This document shows, one piece after another, positions 10,775 through 20,656 of a DNA stretch of 64,000 nt (positions are counted from its first letter, which is position 1; the number at the start of each line of letters is the position of its first letter). The DNA comes from Rhyacophila brunnea. Taxonomy: Eukaryota; Arthropoda; Insecta; Trichoptera; Rhyacophilidae. The notes under the pieces were generated by a model that did no database searches, was not told the DNA's origin, and saw only the letters and a program-made list of their open reading frames with translations. Made by a program: the position numbers and the translations under genes. The stretch lies in contig JAGYXB010000176.1 in the NCBI GenBank assembly GCA_022495005.1, forward strand, positions 682,001 through 746,000, read 5' to 3'.

Positions 10775-11800
10775 TTTTTTATTCAACGAATAATTCACAT
10801 GCTTTAAGAATATAACATTCTAATTATTGAACATGCATAATTTTGAAAACACTTTACATAATATAATAATAAGTAGCTCAATTTAGAAAGCGCTTCAGTG
10901 AGTATTAAAAGTCATTAGTTAAAATTTGCCGTAATTAAGTATGACTCCTTTAGCATTGTGGTTAATGTGCGTGGGCGTGATACCCGAGAGATAAAGGTTT
11001 TTTTCTATTGGTTATAATTAGGGAATCCAATCCAGAGCTAAAATTCTGATCCGGGAATTTCGGGATTACAATTTGACAATCCCGGGATTGGCATTTTTTC
11101 CAATGTCAATATAAAAAAATTATATTTACTGTTAATATAAAATCGGTCAAAAATAAATCTAGTATAATATATATTATTTAAGACATTTGTTGTTAATTTT
11201 GTATGCGTTCAATCTAAAAAATACATAAGTTTAATGGAGTAAATAACATTGTAATGTAAATAATAATGTGAATTTAATATGAGATTGCTGTTTCTGATAG
11301 TAAAGACGTTAGCGAGATTTAAAATATTAAAGCAAATCATGGTGTACTTATGGCCTTTCCGCTTCATAAATCTAATTAGTCAGCCATATATGAAACTGCC
11401 GTAAAACGTATGAGATCATGGTGGAATTACTTTGTTAATAGTGGCTAAGCATTGTTTTTTTTTCTTTCTTTCTCATTTTTATTAATTTATGTGAAAAAAT
11501 AAAATGACTTGGCAACTTACACATGGGTATAAATCAAATTTCATTCAAAGTCAGTATATTTCTAATGTAGTTATTTGTTATTAAAAGTATTATTTCTGTT
11601 ACATTTTCGTTTTTATTTTATTTTCCATAAAAATTGATAAAAAAATCAATCCCTAAATTTTTGGGAGTATGTTTATCAATCCTGGGATTCATAGGTATCG
11701 AAAATAGCTCGGGATCGCGGGATTGGAATCCCTAGTTATAATTTATTTTTTCAGAAGTGTTTTCAAAATTATGTATGCTTTCTTTAGTGTTTATTTTAAT
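10775..11800 (+). mobile_element. FB-t copy interrupted by a hAT element
   Basis: The left arm is at 10781-10855 (TTCAACGAATAATTCACATG...AATTTTGAAAACACTTTACA). The core follows at about 10945-11005 (AGCATTGTGGTTAATGTGCG). The right arm starts at 11008 with TTTTTTCTATTGGTTATAAT and resumes after the hAT element as TTCAGAAGTGTTTTCAAAAT. This is the clearest evidence that FB-t has inverted arms on either side of a tRNA-like core. Confidence 0.7.
11029..11734 (+). mobile_element. hAT-G non-autonomous element with exact 8-bp TSD
   Basis: The element begins TAGGGAATCCAATCC and ends GGATTGGAATCCCTA, and it is flanked by GTTATAAT on both sides (11021-11028 and 11735-11742). Internal palindromic words around CCCGGGATT extend the TIRs. 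It is 706 bp with no transposase. Related copies in the other orientation lie at 60650-61302 and 62883-63405. It sits inside the right arm of an FB-t copy. Confidence 0.9.
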
Positions 11801-12195
11801 GAATATATAAGGTGTCAAACTGTTTGCAAATATTGTACTGAATTATCCATCCCCCTTCACAGGAGGTTGTTTGCTTATTCTAATGGAGAAAAGTTCGTTA
11901 TATTGCCAGCGACGCTTAATGGTCCTAAAGACATTTTCATTTCTAAATCTACATTACGTTTATTTAATAATGCCCAGTAAAATGATGCCAATTTGCTTTG
12001 TGAATAGATAATGACATGCGTCGTAGGTAAAATGTTTAATGTTTGCCAAATAAGGCAAACAGTTGGGCAAAATGCTGAAGATTAGGGTAAATATTTTCGT
12101 TCATTATAAATTATTAACTTGTGAATTAAGTTAGTTTTATAATTGAGTAAGACAAACGAATTATTACTACATTTTGGACGCTTTCTAAAAACAGG
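11801..12195 (+). other. Unassigned; possible terminal exon at 11863-11980
   Basis: The tract TTATCCATCCCCCTTCACAG ending at 11862 is an excellent splice-acceptor look-alike. It is followed by an open frame of about 39 codons (RLFAYSNGEKFVILPATLNG...LRLFNNAQ, stop at 11978-11980). I do not recognise the peptide. The frame runs on upstream into repeat sequence, so an exon starting at the acceptor is the only sensible reading. It could be chance. Confidence 0.2.
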
Positions 12196-12199
12196 CCAG

Positions 12200-12255
12200 T
12201 GTAGCTATTCTATATACAAGGCGGCTATCGACGGCTAAAGTGATAAATATTTCGC
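12200..12255 (+). repeat. MITE H left-end fragment
   Basis: ATTCTATATACAAGGCGGCT followed by ATCGACGGCTAAAGTGATA matches the H left end at 39146. There is no right arm here. Confidence 0.55.
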
Positions 12256-12560
12256 GAGGTTTCGTGGTTGAAGGACGAGACTGCGGTGTTTGGGGATGAT
12301 CAGGAGGTGTAGATAGAGAGTCGTCAGGAGGAGACATACGAAGTCGAGATTTGGTGGTGGTTGCTCCGATGGATGCAGGAGCGAGTTTTATTTGCAGCGT
12401 ACAAGAGTATGTTACAAGAGCGTTATGTTACAATACTTATGATATTGTCCCGAGGTCCGGACTCGTGTGACAGGAACGACTTAAACGAAACTTACTGATC
12501 GGACGGAGGTTATGATTGATACTAATAGGTATTTAGACTGAGCAACTCATCAACTATTAC
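12256..12560 (+). repeat. Repeat D, partial copy
   Basis: GGTTGCTCCGATGGATGCAG, GGAGCGAGTTTTATTTGCAG and TATGTTACAATACTTATGAT match repeat D at 22.6, 27.5 (inverse) and 58.4 kb. The downstream half is diverged. No TIR was identified for D. Confidence 0.6.
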
Positions 12561-13060
12561 CTGTTAATTATATGCATGAATATTCTTTAAATTGCGAGCC
12601 ATTGTTGATGAAGTTTGCAATTATTAAGAAATCTGCTGGTCTCTGCATTATTGCACTTCGATGACAAGCATGTAGACTGACTGCTGCTGACTATAGATGT
12701 GACTATTATGCGATAGTTTAAATAATTTGCTAATTATTACAATGTTGAAATAATGTTGACAATGCCCGAGGTCATTGATCACTACGAATATTATCACTTA
12801 TCATATCTATGTATTGAGACGTTTAATTATTACGATAAGTTAGTCGTACAAACTGTCAATATTTCAGCCCTTTTATTTTTAACCTACTCAAGTATTATAA
12901 ATCCATTTTTTTACGATTCACAAGAGGTCGCCAAGTTGATATAGCAATGAACCGGATTTATTATCTTCTCATTGAGTGTACAACTGCTGGACAAATGCTG
13001 TAATATCTAGTACCTAACGGGCACTTTACAACTACAAAGATACCTTAAAACGCGAAGGAT
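12561..13060. other. Unassigned AT-rich DNA
   Basis: A 63-codon plus frame at 12753-12944 has no motif. Nothing else is recognised. Confidence 0.4.
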
Positions 13061-13077
13061 AGACAAACTTATAAATA

Positions 13078-13182
13078 TCGTTGGATGTACGTGGCAGTAA
13101 AGTACAAAGCATAGAGACTAGTGGAAGAAGCTATTGGAAGCTTTGATCCAGCAATGGATTAACCCTAGTTGATAATAATGTT
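13078..13182 (+). pseudogene. LINE 3' terminal coding fossil
   Basis: Plus-strand translation gives VGCTWQ*STKHRD*WKKLL followed by EALIQQWINPS and a stop. This lines up with the C-terminal end of the LINE at 17.3 kb (GGNTWQRTTQDRESWRKLGE, then AFILQWIDPG and a stop). The last sense codons are followed by TGATAATAATG, like the TGATGATGATG end of that LINE. Two in-frame stops show it is dead; the 5' part is missing. Confidence 0.6.
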
Positions 13183-13700
13183 ATGTTGTTACAAGGGTAG
13201 TTTTATAATATGTAAGGTAAACGAATAATACATAAACTTCAGTTGCTGTATAAAAATAAGTCAGATCTAGAGCGTCCAAGTAAACAGAGTTAGTTGAAAA
13301 GTTTACTGGTCCATATTCAAATTAACTTTAAGAATCGTTGACATATTATACCTACCTAGAGAGTTATGAGATTATTCGTGATAGTTACATAATAATTTGG
13401 TACTATCTTTATGTCAAATATAAGACCATTGCAAAAGCCTTTTATATAATATTGTGTACAGCCTGTTGTCTGAATTACTCAGACTATATTTCTCGAACTA
13501 TAGATAACTTCCAGATTTATTTTCAAATGTGTAAACACCGTTCTCCGCAATAGTTTTTTAATTATTGCAACCTGCCTTAAATCAATCTGATGACTAAGAC
13601 ATACCAGCGTCTAATTTTTCGGTTTGAGTTATATCATTAATCATAAAACAACGATTAATGTTATCATTCGAGTAGATTTAAAAAAAAAATACAACTAAGG
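13183..13700. other. Unassigned AT-rich DNA
   Basis: The 71-codon plus frame at 13338-13553 is low-complexity (Y/I-rich) and has no motif. Confidence 0.4.
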
Positions 13701-13717
13701 ATCAAAATGAATATGAA

Positions 13718-13778
13718 AAGTTAGAAGGATCCTTGATCTAGCAGTGTATTGATCACGGTTAATAATGATGATATTTGT
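13718..13778 (+). pseudogene. Second LINE 3' terminal fossil
   Basis: Translation reads EGSLI*QCIDHG and then runs into stops and TAATGATGATA. It aligns with GEAFILQWIDPG plus stop and the TGATGATG tail of the LINE at 17.3 kb. Only about 15 codons remain. Confidence 0.4.
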
Positions 13779-14404
13779 TGTCTAAATATTTGGTGTTATT
13801 GATAATATCTATAACAAAAAAGTACTTTGTGAAAAGATTTCATAGGTAACAAAGCCCTTTCAGAATATTGTATGTTTCTAAAAATGTTAAGTAGCTGTTT
13901 GTGTATCTGTACATTTCTTGGGAATAAATTTCCGTTCAATATTTTATCAATCAATCACACCTGCTCTGTTTATTTGTTTGCCTGCGCATTGAAAGCGTAG
14001 GTATTTTAATAATAATATCATTCGCAGAGAAAATAACATTGTACTAAAAAATCTATAAATCACCGATATAACAAGAGATCTCGGTTACCATGGAGATTCG
14101 TCAACAACCTTTCCATGTTGGCTAATGTACCAATTACGCGGGAAAAGTTTGACGGAAGTAAGGTGGAACATATTTTTTCACTTTGTAAAAGAACGTAACT
14201 TAGGTAAGTATAATATGAAAGCGAGCAAATTTCCAGTAACTAGCCTATATATGGATATACCGTATTGTAGAAAAAATTATGTAAAATTAAACTTAAATAC
14301 ATAATAAAAGGGAATCTAAAAAAAATATTAAGGTTAATTATATACATAATATTATGTATATATGAGTGAATATAATGACATGTATGATTTGACAATCAGC
14401 GCAT
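13779..14404. other. Unassigned AT-rich DNA
   Basis: No frame or repeat family was recognised. Confidence 0.4.
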
Positions 14405-14405
14405 A

Positions 14406-15252
14406 TATTCTATAAACAATATTGCTATCGGCTGCTAACAGCGGTAGTATCGAGGGTAGTTTTTCATGTGTCTGTATTGAAGTATTATATTTTTTATAAT
14501 AAGTCAGTTGTTATTGTTACGATAATTTATATTATTATATTTACGATTATTTTCCGACTGCCTTTCTGCAAGGCATGCTTACTTTTTACTCTATTGAATC
14601 TCTCTTCTTTTCTTGAAACACTTTTGCTTGTTAGCGCGAGGGATGGTTTCAAATCCTGGTGTCCTAATAAAATTTAATTTACATGCGCCTGCCAATTACC
14701 TACGTGGTCGTAGCCATGATTTATTCTGGATCGGAACCGTTTCCTCGTGTCAAGCCTATCGGCACCATTAGCGAGGGGTGCAAGATTAGTAAATGCGCTT
14801 CCTAAAGACAAAGATATTTTCAGTGATTTATTTTGCATTTTGTTTTTGAAACTTTATTTTTCTGTAAAAAGTTGTATGTTTTTTGTTTTAAAATTTTTAT
14901 TTTTCTGTATTAAATTGTACTTAAGTATGTTTTGGTTTAATTTGTTTTTCTGTTATTATTATTATATTCTATATTATAATATTTGTTATAATAAAGCTGT
15001 TGTAATGTTGTGTACGTTTTGAATTTAGATTTGTTATGTCCACAATGTTTTGTATTCTTAAAAAAAGAAATAAATACATAAATAAGTGCTATGTTTTAAC
15101 TAACCTCTCTCGACTTTGCTAACTTTTAGAGCGAGAAAGACAGTTTTGACTGTTTTGACGGCTAATTTATTGTAACAATTATTATATACCTCAATAAATA
15201 TGATAAACAACCCTCAAAGCAGCCGACAGCAGTATTCTGTATAGAATAGATG
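14406..15252 (+). mobile_element. MITE H copy with internal insertion
   Basis: The left end TATTCTATAAACAATATTGC, continuing TATCGGCTGCT, is the imperfect inverse of the right end (15205-15252, AGCAGCCGACAGCAGTATTC then TGTATAGAATAGATGCA). The flanking inner arms (GGGTAGTTTTTCATG and TTGACGGCTAATTTATTG) also match other H copies. About 550 bp between the arms are foreign and include the LINE-like piece at 14.6-15.1 kb. Confidence 0.65.
14590..15088 (+). pseudogene. Probable jockey/CR1-like LINE 3' relic inside MITE H
   Basis: The frame from 14747 begins SSLSAPLARGARLVNALPKD then KDIFSDLF. This resembles the extreme C-terminus of jockey/CR1 reverse transcriptases, where a PL-R--R--N-L-ID-F pattern is common. 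T-rich 3' UTR-like sequence and an A-rich tail (AAAAAAAGAAATAAATACAT) follow, and then H sequence resumes. The identification is tentative. Confidence 0.4.
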
Positions 15253-15540
15253 CACAGAAATCTTTCTTCATCGCTTGACTATAATATCAATCTTGACATG
15301 ATTTAGTTCATCCTTGTCGAAAAAGCTCTTTCTTTTCGACCTTCGATTTGAAAAGGTACTACAAATATTTCCAGGGTATAATTCTCTTTGTAAGTTATAT
15401 ATCAAACATAATATTATAGAGTTTTGCGTACCCAATCCAAGGAAAATCTGTCTCAAACGTTTTGCTAAAATTCTCTGAAAACAGATTCAAGTATTTAAAA
15501 ACCCCCAAAACACCTCACAAACTAACTCGTATTAACTATA
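15253..15540. other. Unassigned
   Basis: A 62-codon minus frame (15268-15456) has no motif. Confidence 0.4.
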
Positions 15541-16056
15541 TGTAGCTGCAGAATAATAAGCAATCAAATATCTATTATATCAAATTGCTCTGCAGTAATA
15601 TATTCCCAGCGAATCCATTTCCAGCAAACAATCTTAGCTAAATCAGCAAGTTGTTTGGCGACATTAAATACGGTATATTATTACATATCACAGCACATTA
15701 TAAATCATTACGGTGTATTAGCTGAATAATCATTTTTATAGTATCATATTTTCGTACAACTGTAATAACAAATAATATTTCATTTCGCTACTCAATTTAA
15801 AACGCTGACTCTATATTTAGTTCAATATGATTATGTAACAGAATTTAATGTTAATGTATTACTTTTTAGTGTATAAATAACGAAGAATAATTTATCTAGA
15901 TGTCACTCGAATCAAGTACTTAGCTCGTAACTATCATGTATAATATACTATTGTACCGATACGCTGCTAATAAATCTCACCCTGCTACATCACAGACTTC
16001 ATTATCATCATCCTCTACCTACACATCGAACACCACACTAGTGATATCTATACATT
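15541..16056 (-). repeat. Repeat D copy
   Basis: Matches the D copy at 48995-49510: AATATATTCCCAGCGAATCC, TTTATCTAGATGTCACTCGA and ATTATCATCATCCTCTACCT all have counterparts there in the same order. The inverse of this order is seen at 22.6 and 58.4 kb. Confidence 0.6.
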
Positions 16057-16269
16057 GTAATTGTAATTAATAGTAATAATTAAGTAGGTACCCTAAGTTG
16101 ATAATTAACTTATACATAATATAATATTAATTTTACCACGTCCAATTTTAAAAATATCACATAGTCAAACTTATATAATATATAAATAATAAATAATGAA
16201 AGTAGGCTGTTTGAAAAAACTCTTATGCAAAATATTTAAAATGTGAGTTAAAATAGTTCTGCATTCAGC
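16057..16269. other. Unassigned AT-rich DNA
   Basis: Nothing recognised. Confidence 0.4.
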
Positions 16270-16464
16270 TACCACAGAGTTGAGGTTTATATTAACAGAT
16301 TTTTGTTGTTACGAGAAATGTAATATGTTAGCCACTCGCTCAACCTTACATCCATAGCTTCACTCCATCACTCATTGAAAAACTAAATGTAAATTTATCA
16401 GACCCACGATTCAAACCTGCGATCCACAGCATTATAAGCCGACATGTTAGCCGCTTGACGAGTG
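16270..16464 (-). mobile_element. S1 SINE, diverged copy
   Basis: The S1 tail (TTTATATTAACAGATTTTTG), middle (GTTAGCCACTCGCTCAACCT) and tRNA-like head (CAGACCCACGATTCAAACCT) run in minus orientation. It lacks the outer 3' tail and has a degraded B-box. Confidence 0.75.
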
Positions 16465-17305
16465 TGAAAAAAATATATACATTAGAATTTAAAGCTTGTA
16501 TGTGTATAATAAATATCAATTTAAATAGATAATAGGTAAAAGAAAAAAATAAAGATCGTTACTTTGAAGACATAATTGTAAAAATGATTAAAAATAATTA
16601 ATACAAAACTTATTTAGGAAAAATTGTGTGCCTACTTATAAGCTTTTACATATTATTGGTGATGATATTAAAATTGTAATGATAAAATCAGGTATGAAAA
16701 AAAATACAAAGTAAGAGAATTTATTCAAAGTTCAATAAAGTCGACATTTATGTACATATTTTAATAAAAAAAAAATATATTTGTATAGGTATATAACGAT
16801 TATATTACACTGAAATTCTGAGCAATATTAAGTTTTTTTGAAACAAAATTTGACTTTACTTTATGAATAAATAAAATACAGCCATTATTATAATGTCAAA
16901 GTGAAAGAAAAAATACATGAAAATCAAACAGAGTTTTTATTGATTCAAGTTTTATTCAATTGTTGATATTGACAACTTTTAAAATATAAGGTAGATGTAA
17001 TTACTATGAGTGGACTGTATAGTTGTAAGTAATGGTAGGCATGAGGGTGCACGGGTACTAATAACTGGTATTGTCTCTGGATTGTAAACACTGGCTGATT
17101 CATGGTTTTTAAGAACACTATTTTACTGTGGACCATCGACTGTAGGAAAAATTTTATTTTAAATCACCTTGTTGATAATATTACGATGTTGATCATAATA
17201 ATAATAAATGTTCTTTGATTTGACTGCTGATTGACAAGCTTTTCTCACTAACGGTCGGTAAAGCATTAACTATAATACCAATCCACTTAACCTGATGGTA
17301 AATTT
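16465..17305. other. Unassigned AT-rich DNA
   Basis: Short chance frames only. No terminal repeats were found. Confidence 0.4.
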
Positions 17306-17309
17306 ATAT

Positions 17310-18062
17310 ATCATCATCATCAGCCGGGGTCAATCCACTGCAGGATGAAGGCCTCCCCAAGCTTTCTCCAACTCTCTCGGTCCTGTGTCGTTCGCTGCCA
17401 CGTATTTCCGCCGAACTTTACCAGTTCGTCAATCCAGCGGCTTTAGGGCGACCCTGTGGCCGTTTCGTACCCCTTGGGTACCATTGGATGACGGCATTTG
17501 TCCAGCGGCCGTCCTTTCGGCGAGCAATGTGCCCCGCCCATCTTCATTTCAACTTATGGCAACGTCTATTACATCGCGTACGCTTGTCTGCTTCCTAACC
17601 CATTCGTTTCTCTTACGGTCCTTTCGCGTGATACCCAACATGCACCTCTCCATGCCTCGCTGTGTGACTCTTAACTTTTGGACATCTCTCGTGTTGAAGG
17701 TCTACGTCTCGCAACCATACGTGAACACGGGTAGCACACATTGGTTGAACACCCTACGCTTAAGACATAATGGTAGGTCACTCTTGAAGATACTATTTAG
17801 ACGTCCAAAAGCACTCCATCCCAGCTTTGTTCTTCGAGCAATTTCATCGTGCATGCTTCCGTCTATGGATACCTGCTGTCCGAGATAGACGTAGCTGCTG
17901 ACTTGCTCGAGTTGGGTGCCAGAAATACAGATAATCGCAGGGTCCGAAAAACAGTTTCTCATCACTTTTGTCTTTGAGACATTTATCTTTAGACCGACCG
18001 TTTGACTGACATCCGCGAGTTCTTGCATTCTACCTTGGAGCTCTTTCGGGTCTTGTGAGAGT
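17310..18062 (-). pseudogene. Non-LTR retrotransposon reverse transcriptase, 5'-truncated
   Basis: On the minus strand from 18062 the reading is LSQDPKELQGRMQELADVSQ, then TVGLKINVSKTKVM, YVYLGQQVSIDG, SAFGRLNSIFKSDLPLCLKR and VFNQCVLPVFTYGCET. These are the late RT motifs (G-K-N--KT--M; YLG) and thumb region of an RTE/Craft-like LINE. A TAG at 17702-17704 replaces the expected Trp after GCET. The frame then continues with MERCMLGITRKDRKRNEWVR. A frameshift near 17550 leads to RWAGHIARRKDGRW, and another near 17430 to RWIDELVKFGGNTWQ and the end LGEAFILQWIDPG. The 3' end is TGATGATGATGAT at about 17312-17325. It is 5'-truncated, as is usual for target-primed insertions, and dead. The plus-strand frame over 17385-17888 is its shadow. 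Confidence 0.88.
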
Positions 18063-18148
18063 ATATTATATATACAGATTCATATTATAATATATTATTA
18101 TTTTTATAACTACACCAGGCCATGGGGCCGAATAACATTTCTTCTTCT
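18063..18148. other. Short spacer
   Basis: AT-rich sequence between the LINE and the next SINE. Confidence 0.3.
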
Positions 18149-18392
18149 TTTGATGATATCCGATCCTAATTGGAACATATTATTACCTATGGGCATCCAT
18201 ATGATGGAGGTTTGTATTAACAGATTTTTGGTTTACGAGAAATGGGGTTAAGTCACTTGCTCAAACTATTAAATCTATACGCTGACTCCAAACATAAATT
18301 GAAAAACAATGTGTGTATTTTCCAGACCCAGGATTCGAACTTGGAATCCACGTTATTATTAAATGACGCGTAAACCGCTCGTCCGTTGTAGG
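18149..18392 (-). mobile_element. S1 SINE
   Basis: In minus orientation the tRNA-like head is near 18325-18390 (CCAGACCCAGGATTCGAACT holds the B-box). The body and tail (GGTTTGTATTAACAGATTTT; ATCCGATCCTAATTGGAACA) extend to about 18150. The A-box region is changed. Confidence 0.8.
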
Positions 18393-18419
18393 AAATATAA
18401 CAATAGTGTAGTTACTAGT

Positions 18420-18560
18420 TAGTATTATAGATGAAACAATGACAAACATCTAGACAATGAGAAAATAACTTAAATATAAAATGTGGCATAAACGGAAATC
18501 GAATCCGGAGTCCGTGGATGAAAAGTCAGCTCCGTACGCACTAGACAATAAGATTGTTAT
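18420..18560 (-). mobile_element. S3 tRNA-derived SINE-like element
   Basis: On the minus strand a tRNA-like head contains CGGATTCGATTTCCG, a T-arm with a B-box-like loop. A body follows with GATTGTTTC-like words shared with copies at 23.1, 31.4, 37.0 and 58.9 kb. All copies are on the minus strand in this window. Confidence 0.55.
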
Positions 18561-18914
18561 TTGGACGTATGTATTATTAGAATATCGTGAAAGTATTAAT
18601 GAGCGTTTATATGCGGAAATTACTTTAAATATTAATTAAGCATATTTACTTCAACCTGTCACGTCCCAGCATTGGGGCATAGAGCAAGTACAAGGTCGCG
18701 CTATTTCTTTCAGTCCTTCGCTACGTCCACGTATTCCACTATATGAGACCTGTAACGCGTACAATATAGGTGTAAATAAAAATACATAATATTTAAATTA
18801 GCAATATACTTTACTTATTTGTCGATTTAAGCCGGTTAACCTGTTAGTTATTCGTAAAAAAGCGATACGCGGGTTTTTCTCCCAGTTAATTGGTTGCCTC
18901 GATCATGTTCGATG
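18561..18914. other. Unassigned
   Basis: A GC-richer patch lies at 18655-18750. No protein motif or repeat mate was found. Confidence 0.35.
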
Positions 18915-19154
18915 GCTTAGTGCAAAGGTATTGTATGTCCAGTTTAGTATGTTTTGAGAAAACCGAAGCTTAACATTTGAGATGCATGAAAAATGGACAT
19001 AATAATATTGTGTATTTGAATATTACGGTATCTTTTCAAATATTATATTTGAACATATAATATTTTTACAGCTAAGATATGAAGCAAATGAACATTTTGT
19101 GTATATTAACTCAATTTCGACAAAAACTGGACATACAATATCTTTGCACTAAGC
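18915..19154. mobile_element. MITE with 30-bp TIRs
   Basis: GCTTAGTGCAAAGGTATTGT followed by ATGTCCAGTTT is repeated in inverse at 19124-19154 with one mismatch (AAACTGGACATACAATATCT, then TTGCACTAAGC). It is 240 bp, AT-rich inside and noncoding. Target duplication is not clear. Confidence 0.85.
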
Positions 19155-19769
19155 TTTTGTTACAAGGCCATCTCAGTAACTGCAATACAATATATAATAC
19201 ATTTTCAGTAATCCGCCGCTCGATTATCAGACAACTACTATAATCCGCCGTTATTTTTACTAGTTGAAACATTGATATACTACTAGATGAGGAGTTCCCA
19301 TACAAGAGTCCTTTTAAAAATGTACCACAAAAGAAGATATTACGAATATCGTCTTATAATATTTCCTTGTAGGTATAATGCGTTAAGACCGTTAACATGG
19401 ATTCCCGAATTTCACCCGTATTGCCCTGGCTGTAAAACTAAATTTGCGTTCTTGGAATAGTGACCCTAAGGGTGTCTGCAACCCAAAGCTTGCAAGCTAC
19501 CAAAAATTCATGTCTGAGCGGACAGAGCAAGTCGTCATGCGCTGACTATTAATTAGAGTAAGATGCAAGCTAGATCAGGCTTACTCATAATTATTGCCAG
19601 GTTGTTTTCGAGACAAATATTAAGTGAGCTTATATCGAGTTAAGTCCGCTGATATTAAAACAGTAAGTTTTAACACTGACCGAGTCGCTGAAAATCGGGC
19701 GTCATTTTAAGAAGCATATGATTCATCCAGTAGTATATCAATGAGTTGAAAGCACAAAATCAAGCTCTA

Positions 19770-20045
19770 TAATTCGCCGGTATTCGATTGTCAAATTCAG
19801 TAGTCCGCCGCGTACACGTATACAACGCAGATGAGACGGGTTTATTTTGGAAACTTTTCCTCCGTAAAACGTACATTCATCGCGAAGAAAGTAATGTAGC
19901 AGGGAGGAAAGTGCCCAAGAACTGCATCACAATTAATTATGCCGTGCTCCATTGCAACCGGGATACACAAACTAAAGTTTTTGGTAATAGCGAAAGCCAG
20001 GAATCCTAAGCCATTCAAGAATATCTGCCTTACTGAACAACTGGT
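19770..20045 (+). pseudogene. pogo/jerky-type DDE transposase fragment
   Basis: The translation VYNADETGLFWKLFLRKTYI contains the NADETG(L)xW motif around the first catalytic Asp of the DDE_1 family (pogo, Tigger, jerky, CENP-B relatives). NVAGRKVPKNCITINYAVLH follows, matching the usual G-K--K---T segment. A frameshift at about 19977 moves the remaining match into another frame, FLVIAKARNPKPFKNI (family pattern: VIGKSKNPRCFKNI). The N-terminal DNA-binding part and the later DDE residues are missing. It is a fossil in the pogo-like element. Confidence 0.8.
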
Positions 20046-20085
20046 TGTGTCAAGTGATTTACTGTTTAATATCTTATTAATAAAT

Positions 20086-20656
20086 TTAAGGCCGTATGTA
20101 TGAGATACCGAATTTTTTTATAAGCTACTTAACCGATTTTCCACCATATAGCGTATAGCACTGTTTGTGACGTAAGCAACCTGACGTCATACGTCATTCA
20201 AAATGGCTGCTTTATATGCCACATTTAAATATCATTTTAATTACGCATTCATTACAATAAACGGTTGCTTGAGGTCCTCGTTCATTTTGTAGACTCTGTA
20301 AAACATTTGCAAACTTTAAAAACAGTTCATAGTCGTGCTGTTTATTCATTTCATTCATTCATTAATTATTCCTAACCTAATCTAACCTAATTTCTTTTAT
20401 TTTGTTAACTGTCAATTCATGGTGGAACTGCATTGTATTGTTGTTTTTTTATTTGTTGAAAATGTCCCACTGAGGCGGACGAAACCGGTGCTAATATATT
20501 AATTAAAGTGGAATAAGTACTATAAAAAAAATGCGTTTTATTAAATAAAAACAACAATAATCTAACCTAACCAACGGATTACATTTGCAATCGTGCATAC
20601 AGATGAGCAGTATTTAGCCTATAAAATATTTAGGAATCTCATGCATATGACCCTTA
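20086..20656. mobile_element. MITE nested in the pogo relic
   Basis: TTAAGGCCGTATGTATGAGA then TACC at the left is the near-inverse of GGAATCTCATGCATATGACC then CTTA at the right. It is 571 bp with no coding. It carries short CTAACCTAA tracts and itself hosts a short retroelement at 20391-20558. Confidence 0.75.
20391..20558 (+). mobile_element. Short retroelement with 12-bp TSD, hammerhead-like motif
   Basis: The 168-bp insert is flanked by AATCTAACCTAA on both sides (20379-20390 and 20559-20570). It starts TTTCTTTTATTTTGTTAACT and ends ATTAAATAAAAACAACAAT. Inside is GTCC-CACTGAGGC-GGACGAAAC, which matches stem II plus the GAAAC core of hammerhead ribozymes as carried by Penelope-like elements. 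The other conserved box (CUGAUGA) is not intact: TTGAAAAT stands there. A related shorter insert is at 32713-32836. Confidence 0.6.

Noticed and set aside
17385..17888. 167-codon plus-strand frame, one of the longest in the window
   Set aside because: It is antisense to the LINE reverse transcriptase, whose minus-strand reading has clear RT motifs.
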